A DNA stretch of 64,000 nt from Pseudarthrobacter sp. (GTDB lineage: Bacteria > Actinomycetota > Actinomycetes > Actinomycetales > Micrococcaceae): the NCBI GenBank assembly GCA_031178005.1, contig JAPSJV010000006.1:1-64000 (forward strand), in the 5' to 3' direction. Below the pieces are notes generated by a model, which searched no databases, had not been told where the DNA came from, and saw only the letters and a program-made list of their open reading frames with translations. Position numbers and translations under genes: made by a program. Positions 22,601 through 30,637 of this stretch are shown one piece after another (positions within the stretch are counted from its first letter, which is position 1; each line of letters starts with the position of its first letter).

Positions 22601-24104
22601 GGCCGAAGTCAACCGCGCCGTCGAACTGGTATTTGAACACGCCAGGCTCCGCCCACGGACTTCGCTGGCAGTTGTAACGGCAAGCCTGCGCCACGCGGCC
22701 AGGATCGGCGAGGCGATCAGGCTGCAGCTGCCGAACCATCCCGGGCTGTCCAGTTTCTTTTCCGCAGGGAGCGAGTCTTTCCGGGTAGTGGACCTTGAAC
22801 GGGCCAAGGGCATGGTGCGGGATCACGTCATCTTCTCGCCGGGATTCGGACGGACCCCGCACGGGCGAGCCCTGCACGGTTTTGGACCCTTGTCTGCCGA
22901 GGGTGGCCGGGCCAAATTTGCGCTGGCCATGACCCGTGCCCGGCGTTCCATGCACGTGCTCACCTGCTTCCAGCCTGAGGATCTGGACCGCACCCGGCTC
23001 AGCCACGGTGCGCTGGACCTGTTTGAACTCCTGGACAGGGAACTTGCCGGGAACTCGGATCTGGGCAGCCCGGCATCGCGGGCAGCGGCCAGCGAACAGG
23101 CACTGGGGGCCGACCCCCTGGTGGCGGATCTGGCCGAGCGTCTCCGCGCCCGCGGCGCACGGGTCTGGCACCAGTATGATGGCGTCCTGGATGTGGCAGC
23201 CGCCGCCGACCCGCTCAGCACCATGGGCAGGGACGACAGCGAAATACCGCGTCCTGTAGCCATCGAATCCGACGGCACCGAACGGTACCGGGCCATGAGC
23301 GTGCGTGAACGAAGCCGACTGCGCCCGCAGCTGCTGGAGCGTCTTGGTTGGCGCTACATGCCGTTGTGGACCATTGAGGTCTTCACCGATCCGTCCTCCT
23401 GCGCTGACCGTATTGCCGGTTACCTTGGTTTGGAAAACGTCACGGTGGGCTCCAGGCATGGATCGTCCGGCGGGTACTTTGATGACGACGTTGACCGCCT
23501 TACGCTGGAAAGTGCCGCAAGTGATCAGGTTTCCGGGCCGTCCGGAAACCTGCACCAGAGCGGCCGCCAGGATGGTCTGCGCCGCCGACCTGGCCGTGAA
23601 AAGACTGGCGGGCGCGGCCACAATGACAGGAACGAACCAGGCAGCCTGGATGAACAGGCCGGCCCGAAGGATCACCCAATGAACCACCAGCAGCCGTACG
23701 ATGGCGGTGCTTCTGCCGCAGCGTCCGAACCTGCAGTATCGGAACCTGCAGCATCCGAACCTGCGACTCCGACAACGGGCGCAGATATCCGGGACTCGGG
23801 CCAAGGGGAAGAAGCGCCCGTGGACGCGGGCCAAGCAGGCCACGCAGGCCCCGCCCGGGAAACCGGCCCGGCCGAAGCCGAAGCAGCAGTCGGAGCAGGG
23901 AAACCGGGCTCTGCCGTTTCAGCTCCGTCGGATTCTCCTGAGAAAGCGACGGGGTCTGCCCCGGGTCCAGAGCGCCACCCACTTCATGCAGTGGGCGTGA
24001 TCCCGAACAAGGCAGCCGAGGATGACCCGCGGCGCTGGGGCGATACGTCCGACCACGACCACGACGCCTGGCTGCGCGAGCAGAAGCCCCCGCACTGGGG
24101 CTAG
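19686..24104 (+). CDS. SF1-helicase-like AAA protein with degenerate Walker motifs and Vsr/DUF559-like C-terminal domain
   Basis: SAPPGTGQTQTVINTIGTLVDAGKSVLVVGDRRASL; VVVVDAEVTSLQAVLPAVARAKQIIAFGDD; KFALAMTRARRSMHVLTCF; PVAIESDGTERYRAMSVRERSRLRPQLLERLGWRYMPLWTIEVF; tail DPRRWGDTSDHDHDAWLREQKPPHWG. Alternative GTG start at 19737. Confidence 0.85.
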   Translation: MPVWSRASRVSAEKKAVVSVGQGQTEGSEEFRKWLSGLKPVTGADTLLRFTKTPEGSIDLTSAHPSGVAQLMAGRRTRLSTLIRDRQQYVVAARASRNLRSKIFELGNDRGIDAGYFSAGTVVWTSAVGGKPQRVSAPVMLAGISLTVRQGEDDYELQLTEQASLNPALVRHLKNIHGIVFDVNSLTRMAYSTARFDPQPVLDRLVTLVQPIHGAEVQHNLLVSTFADLSGNLDDPWINEGSPLMAALANAAAGAAPAVEPCNPKRFPSVDARHPADELLLLDADADQQYVLDAARAGESLVVSAPPGTGQTQTVINTIGTLVDAGKSVLVVGDRRASLNEVATQLESLGLESALLQLSGNSSPQQLKAQLVRAIVRNEKSLQPQLGNLHKTLTEHRHALVDHVSSLHNVRKRWGCSPYQAMQSLAELTSIQPAPATMVRLKRSVLDSIRDRSELAGRLRRAAELGSFSRASTASPWHGARLLTRKETEEAQDLARSVEKNLPLLRDRMQGVADHAEIRLGTTFAEWGEQLDLLIAVRESLDKFTPDIFDRPVHDLISATASSAWRREHNIEMASMQRSRLRRVAKEYVRPGVHIADLHSSLVLVQDQRALWADYATTQRHPAVPSGLAEINVMYRSLGRELASLGESLKHTAAGGALTTTPYQELMARLEALAADTRALKTLPERTLLVENMREHGLGELLADLAEREVPAEAVAAELDLAWWQSVLEAMISGDDYLAMSDGDALRKLEAEYRLADNAHIASGAARLRWTLAERWRAAIASEPKQADQLRGLLKDGRVTLGALSAVAPDMVSTLVPVWTVSPYLMTGLLPASQGFDAVVVVDAEVTSLQAVLPAVARAKQIIAFGDDRIASPRTFTVGVERLAAGESAHQPVVSAFSALSEVLPVWRLRSVYRAVDEDLVLQLSRSFYDDGLRRLPEGQTATGLDRSLLVEYLPDGTGLPSADHDGVESVVAEVNRAVELVFEHARLRPRTSLAVVTASLRHAARIGEAIRLQLPNHPGLSSFFSAGSESFRVVDLERAKGMVRDHVIFSPGFGRTPHGRALHGFGPLSAEGGRAKFALAMTRARRSMHVLTCFQPEDLDRTRLSHGALDLFELLDRELAGNSDLGSPASRAAASEQALGADPLVADLAERLRARGARVWHQYDGVLDVAAAADPLSTMGRDDSEIPRPVAIESDGTERYRAMSVRERSRLRPQLLERLGWRYMPLWTIEVFTDPSSCADRIAGYLGLENVTVGSRHGSSGGYFDDDVDRLTLESAASDQVSGPSGNLHQSGRQDGLRRRPGREKTGGRGHNDRNEPGSLDEQAGPKDHPMNHQQPYDGGASAAASEPAVSEPAASEPATPTTGADIRDSGQGEEAPVDAGQAGHAGPARETGPAEAEAAVGAGKPGSAVSAPSDSPEKATGSAPGPERHPLHAVGVIPNKAAEDDPRRWGDTSDHDHDAWLREQKPPHWG

Positions 24105-24967
24105 CCTGGTGCCGGGGCTCCTGTCCCGACCATAACGAAGAATAACTTCCCCTGGCTGGAGGCGCCGGCCAGGTGCTCGGCTTGGGACGGACTGGCCGCC
24201 ACTACTACCAGTCCCTCTGTTTCGCCGGATCCCAGCCACTCGCTGCTTTGTCCACCTTTGCCAGAGGTCCAGAGCACGGCTACGGATTCCGCGAGGACTT
24301 CGGACTGCGTGGTGTTGCCATAGCCGGTATCAGAGGCCTTCACGATATTTACCAGTTGGCCCGGCGACAGGAGCTGGATTGATGCCGGGTCCGCCATCCT
24401 GACTGGTACAGCCGCGGAGCCCTCCGCCGTACCCGCAAGGAGGCCTTGGCCCAGCAGGTGGGTCGCAGCCAGAATCTGGCCCTTGAGGACGGGGGAGGCC
24501 AACTGCTTGCCAGCGAGGTCAGGCGGTTCGCTGAAAGTCCCGTGGACCACAAGTGCCGGTGGGATATGCAGCTCCGTCAGGTCCATGGGATCGAGTGTGG
24601 CGCCGGCAGGAAGGTCCCGTGCGGCGCCCAGCACGGTGACGGTGTTCGTCGGCGCCGGGGTGAGTTGATGTACAGCAAGGCCTGCCGCGATGCAGAGCAA
24701 GAGTGCTATGGCGAGGCGGCGCCTGCGTCGCAGCCATGCCGACATACCAATAGGGGCAGAGGCCCGACCGTAGCTGAAGGCAGAGTTGGCGGGTTTCCCG
24801 AAGCGACGCCGGTTACCTGCCAGCGGCAGCCTGGTACTGCCTGCCTCGGGCCCGCTGGATGGTCTTGCCGGCCGCGGGCCGGCAAACCTGCCGCCGTAGG
24901 CGCGTTTCCCGCGGCTGCGCGCTGAGTCCGGCTCCGGATGTGCTGGGGTGAAGGTGAATGCGGCCAT
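24101..24967 (-). CDS. SAF domain-containing protein (CpaB/RcpC-like)
   Basis: TM RRLAIALLLCIAAGLAVHQL then VTVLGAARDLPAGATLDPMDLTELHIP...AATHLLGQGLLAG; internal start possible at about 24745. Confidence 0.8.
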   Translation of the reverse strand: MAAFTFTPAHPEPDSARSRGKRAYGGRFAGPRPARPSSGPEAGSTRLPLAGNRRRFGKPANSAFSYGRASAPIGMSAWLRRRRRLAIALLLCIAAGLAVHQLTPAPTNTVTVLGAARDLPAGATLDPMDLTELHIPPALVVHGTFSEPPDLAGKQLASPVLKGQILAATHLLGQGLLAGTAEGSAAVPVRMADPASIQLLSPGQLVNIVKASDTGYGNTTQSEVLAESVAVLWTSGKGGQSSEWLGSGETEGLVVVAASPSQAEHLAGASSQGKLFFVMVGTGAPAPG

Positions 24968-25147
24968 AACGGCACGTTAGGCCGGTTCCCAGAGGCAACA
25001 TAAGGGAGCGGGAGCCGTATGTGGATAACAAAGGGCGCCGCAGTAGACCGCCAGCCGGAATCGCCGCAGGCAGAAGCGGGAGCCGGAGACCCAGGGGCAG
25101 GAAAACGGGCGGCTCCTTCAAGCGGAGCCACCGTAGAACTTTACGGC

Positions 25148-25426
25148 TTAGCTGGCGCTTGCTGCCGCTGCTGCCGGAGCGGGGGAGGCGGAAGGTGTTG
25201 AGGACGCACTGGATGCAGCCGGGGCTGCAGAGACCGTACTGCCCTTGGCATCGCGCGAGTCCGTGCGGTAGAAGCCGGAACCCTTAAAAACGACGCCGAC
25301 ACTGTTGAATTTCTTGCGCAGGGCGCCCTGGCATTCGGGGCATTCGGTCAGCGTGCTGTCCGTGAAAGACTGAAAGACGTCGAAATCGTGACCGCAATCT
25401 TTGCAGGCGTAGGCATACGTGGGCAC
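25148..25426 (-). CDS. FmdB family zinc-ribbon protein
   Basis: MPTYAYACKDCGHDFDVFQSFTDSTLTECPECQGALRKKFNSVGVVFKGSGFYRTDSR. Confidence 0.93.
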   Translation of the reverse strand: MPTYAYACKDCGHDFDVFQSFTDSTLTECPECQGALRKKFNSVGVVFKGSGFYRTDSRDAKGSTVSAAPAASSASSTPSASPAPAAAAASAS

Positions 25427-25548
25427 TGATGATCCTCCTCTGGGGCAAACATAAGGTCCTGTCTGCCAGTGCCGGGATTGCTCCGCGGCCTTAGCAGTCT
25501 CAGGGCCTGAGTGCCAATTCTAGCATTGGGCCGGCCGGGCCCGCCTAA

Positions 25549-26178
25549 CTAAAACGTCACCAGCCCGCCAGGGGTCAGCGCCGCCTGAACCTTCATGTCG
25601 AAAGGCTCGGCAGGGATGGCACCCGGCGGAAGGACTTCGTCGTCGTACACAACAGCGACGGTGGGCGGGATATTTCCTTTCTCCTGCATGGCGGCCAGGA
25701 AGGCGTCATAGTATCCGCCGCCCTGGCCGATTCTGTTACCGGAGCGGTCGACGGCGGTAGCGGGCAGGATGATCCCGGCCAGTTCGGTTCCACCAGGCAG
25801 CACAGCTGAACTGTCCGCCAGATCAAACCGGGGACCAACGGGTTCAAGGATGGGAGCGAAACGGCTGCGGGCGAACGTGGATTGCGGAGTCCATTCCACC
25901 CAGAGCAGTTGACGGCCCGGTTCACAGACGGGCAGCAGCACCCGGTACCCGTGGGAGTTGAGCGACTCCACAAGCCGGGAGGTGGGTGGCTCAGTTCCAA
26001 CACCCAGGTAGACGGCAAATGATGCAATACCGGGGCGGGCCACGGAACCGGCCCAGGCAAGGCCGTGCCGTGCCAGGCCGTCAGCAAGTGTTGTATGGTC
26101 GCCGCCGGCCTGCAGGGCACGGGCCAGGCGATGCCGGGATCGGATTTCAGTCTTTGCCTCAGCGGCTCCAGTGGTCAT
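25549..26178 (-). CDS. 5-formyltetrahydrofolate cyclo-ligase
   Basis: IRSRHRLARAL N-term; GGYYDAFLA and FDMKVQAALTPGG; start taken at MTTGAAEAKTEIRS. Confidence 0.88.
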   Translation of the reverse strand: MTTGAAEAKTEIRSRHRLARALQAGGDHTTLADGLARHGLAWAGSVARPGIASFAVYLGVGTEPPTSRLVESLNSHGYRVLLPVCEPGRQLLWVEWTPQSTFARSRFAPILEPVGPRFDLADSSAVLPGGTELAGIILPATAVDRSGNRIGQGGGYYDAFLAAMQEKGNIPPTVAVVYDDEVLPPGAIPAEPFDMKVQAALTPGGLVTF

Positions 26179-26251
26179 AGCGTCCGTCTTTCCCAATAGT
26201 CCCGGTCCAATACGTTTACCGGTTGTCTATGCTCTCCGTTAGATTAGTCCA

Positions 26252-27157
26252 GTGACTACCTCTAACGCTCCAGTACGCAAGGCCGTTATCCCTGCCGCCG
26301 GACTTGGCACCAGGTTCCTCCCGGCCACCAAAGCCATGCCCAAGGAAATGCTCCCGGTTGTGGACAAGCCGGCCATCCAGTATGTGGTGGAGGAAGCCGT
26401 GTCGGTGGGACTCCACGACGTCCTGATGATCACCGGGCGGAACAAGCGTGCTCTGGAGGATCACTTCGACCGCGTCCCCGCACTCGAAGCAACCCTTGAG
26501 GCCAAGGGCGATACCGCCAAGCTAGCCTCCATCCAGGCAGCCAGCAACCTCGGTGACATCCACTATGTCCGTCAGGGTGATCCCAAGGGCCTGGGGCACG
26601 CAGTGTTGCGCGCCCAGCAGCACGTCGGTGATGAGCCGTTTGCCGTGCTCCTTGGTGATGACCTGATTGACGCACGTGACGAACTGTTGAGCACCATGAT
26701 CGATGTCCAGGCCAAGACCGGCGGTTCGGTGGTTGCCCTGATCGAGGTCGAGCCTTCCCAGATCAGCGCCTACGGCTGCGCGGATATCGAGGCGATTGAG
26801 GGCCAGGACTACGTCCGCATCAACAAGCTGGTTGAAAAGCCGGATGTTGCAGATGCGCCTTCCAACCTGGCGGTCATTGGCCGCTATGTCCTTCACAATT
26901 CGGTGTTCTCCGTATTGGAAAACACCGCTCCGGGCCGTGGGGACGAAATCCAGCTCACGGATGCCTTGCAGGAACTCGCAGCCGGCGAGGGTGAAGGCTA
27001 CGGAGTTTACGGTGTTGTGTTCCGTGGCCGCCGCTATGACACCGGAGACAAGCTGAGCTACCTGAAGGCCTGTGTCCAGCTGGCTATTGACAGTGAGGAC
27101 ATGGGGCCCGGGCTGCGCGAGTGGCTGCCGGGCTTTACAGCCGGCCTGTCTGACTAG
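26252..27157 (+). CDS. galU: UTP--glucose-1-phosphate uridylyltransferase
   Basis: GTG start; VRKAVIPAAGLGTRFLPATKAMPKEMLPVVDKPAIQYVVEEA. Confidence 0.97.
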   Translation: MTTSNAPVRKAVIPAAGLGTRFLPATKAMPKEMLPVVDKPAIQYVVEEAVSVGLHDVLMITGRNKRALEDHFDRVPALEATLEAKGDTAKLASIQAASNLGDIHYVRQGDPKGLGHAVLRAQQHVGDEPFAVLLGDDLIDARDELLSTMIDVQAKTGGSVVALIEVEPSQISAYGCADIEAIEGQDYVRINKLVEKPDVADAPSNLAVIGRYVLHNSVFSVLENTAPGRGDEIQLTDALQELAAGEGEGYGVYGVVFRGRRYDTGDKLSYLKACVQLAIDSEDMGPGLREWLPGFTAGLSD

Positions 27158-27163
27158 CTTTCA

Positions 27164-27781
27164 GTGCCGGGCAGCCCCATCTGGCCGGTCAGCCTGGAGC
27201 AAGGCGACCTGGTTCTTCGTCCCATCCGTTACCGGGACAAGAAAGAGTGGATGAACGTCCGCTCGCTGAACAGTGAATGGCTGGCGCCTTGGGAGGCGTC
27301 CAACCCTGCGCCCGGAGGATGGCTGCCGGATTACCGGCACATGGTGAGGTCGCTCAAAAGCCAGGCCGCCCAGGGAACGGCGTTGCCATTCCTGATCACT
27401 GAGTGGACGCCGGGCTACGCTAAACCGCGGATCGTGGGCCAGTTGACGGTGTCGTCCATTGTCTGGGGTTCCGCAATGATGGCGACGCTGGGTTACTGGG
27501 TTGACCAACGGCGTGCAGGCCGCGGTATCGTCCCCACGGCTGTCGCGATGGCCACCGACCATTGCTTCAGCACTTTGGGGCTGCACCGGATGGAAATCAA
27601 CATCCGGCCGGAGAACGGCCCCAGCCTGCGGGTGGTGGAGAAGCTTGGTTTCCGCGACGAAGGCCTCCGGGAACGCTACCTGCACATCAACGGGGAATGG
27701 GCAGATCACCGGTCCTTCGCGCTGACCTCGGAAGAAGTTCCGGAGGGCGTCCTGAAAAGGTGGCTGGATTCGCGCGGGTGA
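27164..27781 (+). CDS. GNAT family N-acetyltransferase (RimJ-like)
   Basis: GTG start; LRPIRYRDKKEWMNVRSLNSEWLAPWEAS, GYWVDQRRAGRGIVPTAVAMATDHCF, NGPSLRVVEKLGFRDEGLRERYLHINGEW. Confidence 0.92.
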   Translation: MPGSPIWPVSLEQGDLVLRPIRYRDKKEWMNVRSLNSEWLAPWEASNPAPGGWLPDYRHMVRSLKSQAAQGTALPFLITEWTPGYAKPRIVGQLTVSSIVWGSAMMATLGYWVDQRRAGRGIVPTAVAMATDHCFSTLGLHRMEINIRPENGPSLRVVEKLGFRDEGLRERYLHINGEWADHRSFALTSEEVPEGVLKRWLDSRG

Positions 27782-27856
27782 GTGCCGCCGTCGTACTTCC
27801 TTGACCCGTTCCCCGACTTCAACGCGACACACCGCAGCTAATGCGGCAGGCGGGCG

Positions 27857-28801
27857 TTGATTGCTCATACGGTTTTGAGTGTGGACTTTCCCCTTAGCAG
27901 CTCAGTGATCCTTGTTATCACTGTTGCCCTGTGGATTTTTTGGGTAGCCCCGCATTTTCTCCGCAACCGCCTGCGTCATCAGGGGGCGGGTGGAGAAGCG
28001 CCGGTGGAGTCGTTAGCCGCCCTTTCATCAGACCCGCAAGCCGGGATGGTCATGAAAATGGCCGCCCAGCAGGAGACAGTAATGGACAACAGAAAGAGCA
28101 CCACATCAGGACCCGGCGTATCGGAAGCTGCCCAACAGGGAGCATTCCGGATACGTTACGGACGGTGTGCCCTTGCTCTGGTGGGCCTTATTGCTTTGTT
28201 GACGGCCGTAGTGACGTTACCGCTTCTGGCCTTTGGCGCCGTCAGCGGCACGGTTCCCGCTGTGGCTGCGCTGGTAGCTGTAACCTGCGTTGCCATCCTG
28301 CGGAGCCTCGCTGTTCGGGAACGTCGAGCCAAGGTCCAAAAAGCCTTTGCCGACGCCATGACGTCCACGCCGGTCCGGGTAGTGCTGCCACAGAAGCCCG
28401 CTGCGTCCCCGGCGTCGGCAGGAGACGCCAACGCAACCTCCCCCGCTCCATTTGACGCCGAATCCGGCAGCGAAGAACCAAAACCGCTCACTCCTGGGCA
28501 GTTGCGGGCCGCGGCGCTGGCCGTGGCCGTTGCAGCGGGCGACACCTCGGCCGCGTCCAAGGTGGCGCAGCCGTCCACCACACCCTGGGAGCCCGTGGAG
28601 GTTCCCAAGCCCGTTTACGTGGATGCAGCAAAGGCCGAGCGTCCCGCACCGGAACCCCTGGAACTTCCCGAAGCGCCGAAGGCCAGCGCCAAGACTCCGC
28701 TCAAACAGTCCATGGCAACGGAACAGCGCACCTCGACCACCGCTAAGCCCCATAGCGCGCTGGGCAACCTCGACGACGTCCTGCAGCGCCGCCGCGCCTG
28801 A
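27857..28801 (+). CDS. Hypothetical single-N-terminal-TM protein, positional analogue of GlpR/Rv0996-type protein
   Basis: VILVITVALWIFWVAPHFLRNRLRHQ N-terminus, two central TMs, long charged/Pro-rich tail; downstream of galU-GNAT. Start may be GTG at 27881. Confidence 0.7.
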   Translation: MIAHTVLSVDFPLSSSVILVITVALWIFWVAPHFLRNRLRHQGAGGEAPVESLAALSSDPQAGMVMKMAAQQETVMDNRKSTTSGPGVSEAAQQGAFRIRYGRCALALVGLIALLTAVVTLPLLAFGAVSGTVPAVAALVAVTCVAILRSLAVRERRAKVQKAFADAMTSTPVRVVLPQKPAASPASAGDANATSPAPFDAESGSEEPKPLTPGQLRAAALAVAVAAGDTSAASKVAQPSTTPWEPVEVPKPVYVDAAKAERPAPEPLELPEAPKASAKTPLKQSMATEQRTSTTAKPHSALGNLDDVLQRRRA

Positions 28802-28814
28802 GCCGCTACCGCCC

Positions 28815-29462
28815 ATGCACCTCTGTGTTGCCGGCGGAACCGGCCAGACGGCCGAGAAGTAGTCACCCAGGCCCTTCGGCAGGGACACCAGGTTTCTGTC
28901 ATCAGCCGCCACCCGCCGTCGTCAGGCAGTTCCGTACAGCACAGTTTGGGACAGCCCGATTCCGGAAGGCCCGACGGCGTCACGTACTTCACGGGGGATG
29001 TCACCACCGGAGCGGGACTGGAAGCTGCGCTCAGCGGGGTGGATGTCTGATCGATTGCCTGGAGGGAAAGGCCGGCAAGGCGCTGCGCACGTTCGCAGAC
29101 GGAGGTGCCCGCCTGCTGGCCGCTGCAGCTGCCCAAGATGTCCCCAAGGCCGCCTTACTGTCCATCATCAACTGCGATCAGAGCAGCAAAGGCCCCGGCA
29201 AAGGCCTGGATGCGGATGCTGTACCGGGTGGCCACCGCGTCATTACTGCCGGCGGTCGGAAGTTGCCGGCATGCGGGATCTTGCCGTCACCTGGCCGAAG
29301 ATTACGGGAGCCCCGGGACGCGTCATCGAGTTTCCCTTGCCCGGCGCCATGGGCAGATATCTTCGCGGCGAACTGAATCTGGCAGCTGACCGGCGTGCCG
29401 GCGAGCAGACGTTTGAGGCATGGCTCACTATCCGGTTGGCAAAGCGCGGAGAATATTTATAG
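28815..29462 (+). pseudogene. Decayed SDR/NmrA-like NAD(P)-binding oxidoreductase
   Basis: MHLCVAGGTGQT / REVVTQALRQGHQVSVISRHPP...VTYFTGDVTTGAGLEAALSGVDV / VIDCLEGKAGKALRTFADGGARLLAAAAAQDVPKAALLSI / RVIEFPLPGAMGRYLRGEL...QTFEAWLTIRL occur in successive different frames. Confidence 0.75.
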
Positions 29463-29518
29463 CCTTAGGGGGCCGGTCCGCCTGCTGGAACTGAAAACGT
29501 TCTTCAAGATGGTCGCCG

Positions 29519-29591
29519 GGGGCTATAGCTCAGTTGGTAGAGCGCTTCGTTCGCATCGAAGAGGTCAGGAGTTCGAATCTCCTTAGCTCCA
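29519..29591 (+). tRNA. tRNA-Ala (anticodon CGC), CCA not encoded
   Basis: ggggctatagctcagttggtagagcgcttcgttcgcatcgaagaggtcaggagttcgaatctccttagctcca folds into cloverleaf; anticodon loop TTCGCAT. Confidence 0.95.
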
Positions 29592-29604
29592 CATTTTCCT
29601 CCGG

Positions 29605-30600
29605 CTAAAGCCAGCCCTTTTTCTTGAACACCGCGTACATCCCGGCGGCCACGCCAACCATCAGGCCCAGCGACATGGGGTAGCCAAGCGCCCAATGCAA
29701 TTCCGGCATGTGGTCAAAGTTCATGCCGTAAATCCCGGCCACAAACGACGGTGCGAACAGGATGGCTGCCCAGGAGGAGATCTTCTTGACCTGCTCGTTC
29801 TGTTCGGCGCTGGCCAGGTTCTGCCGGTTTGCCGTGAGGGTTCCGTCCAGGGTCAGGGCGTTCTGCAGCAGTTCGCGGAATGAATCCGCCCGGGAGATGA
29901 CGCGTTCCACGTGGTCTTCGACATCCCGCAGTTTGTGCTGCAGCTCGCTTCCCACCTGGTACTTCTCGAAGCCCCGGCCCAGTTGCAGCATCATGTCCGG
30001 CAACGGATGGATGGCCCGCTGGAACTGGATCACTTCACGCGCCAGCTCGTAAATTCGACGCGATACCGCAGAGTCTCCGCTGAAAAGCTGGTCCTCGATC
30101 TCGTCGATATCGTTCTGCAGGCCTGCTGTGACGGGCTGGTAGTCGTCCACCACTTGGTCCAGCAGGGCATAGAGCACCGCTTCGGGACCGTGCCGCAGCA
30201 GTTCGGGGCGGGCTTCCATCCGTTGCCGGACCTTCCCTACGCCGCTCATTTCCGCATGCCGGACGGTGACAACAAAGTTGTGCCCGGTGAAGATGTGAAG
30301 TTCGCCGAACTCCACGGTTTCTTCGCGGTCCAGGTAGCGGGCCGGCCGGAGCACCGTAAAGAGGCTCTCGCCGTACCGCTCAAGCTTGGGCCGCTGGTGG
30401 GCGGATACAGCATCCTCCACCGCCAGCTCATGCAGCCCGAACTCTTTTGCCACCGCGGCCATCTCTTCCACCGTGGGCCGGTAGAGGCCTATCCAGGCCA
30501 TGCCGCCATGGTGGGCAAGGGTCTCGAAGGTCTGCTCCATGTCCAAGGGCTCGGCGACGCGGACGCCGTCAACGTAGACAGCGTTGTCGATGATCGTCAT
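29605..30600 (-). CDS. corA: CorA family magnesium/cobalt transporter
   Basis: C-terminal YGMNFDHMPELHWALGYPMSLGLMVGVAAGMYAVFKKKGWL with GMN motif. Confidence 0.95.
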   Translation of the reverse strand: MTIIDNAVYVDGVRVAEPLDMEQTFETLAHHGGMAWIGLYRPTVEEMAAVAKEFGLHELAVEDAVSAHQRPKLERYGESLFTVLRPARYLDREETVEFGELHIFTGHNFVVTVRHAEMSGVGKVRQRMEARPELLRHGPEAVLYALLDQVVDDYQPVTAGLQNDIDEIEDQLFSGDSAVSRRIYELAREVIQFQRAIHPLPDMMLQLGRGFEKYQVGSELQHKLRDVEDHVERVISRADSFRELLQNALTLDGTLTANRQNLASAEQNEQVKKISSWAAILFAPSFVAGIYGMNFDHMPELHWALGYPMSLGLMVGVAAGMYAVFKKKGWL

Positions 30601-30637
30601 GCGGTGCTCCCTGCCCGAGCCGAACCGGAAAGCAGCA

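Noticed and set aside
21861-23843. 660-aa minus-strand ORF inside the helicase-like gene
   Set aside because: Antisense shadow ORF; the plus-strand frame shows helicase motifs and proper codon bias
29504-29695. Minus-strand ORF (63 aa) containing AKEIRTPDLFDANEALYQLSYSP
   Set aside because: This is the well-known spurious translation across a tRNA gene; the region is tRNA-Ala
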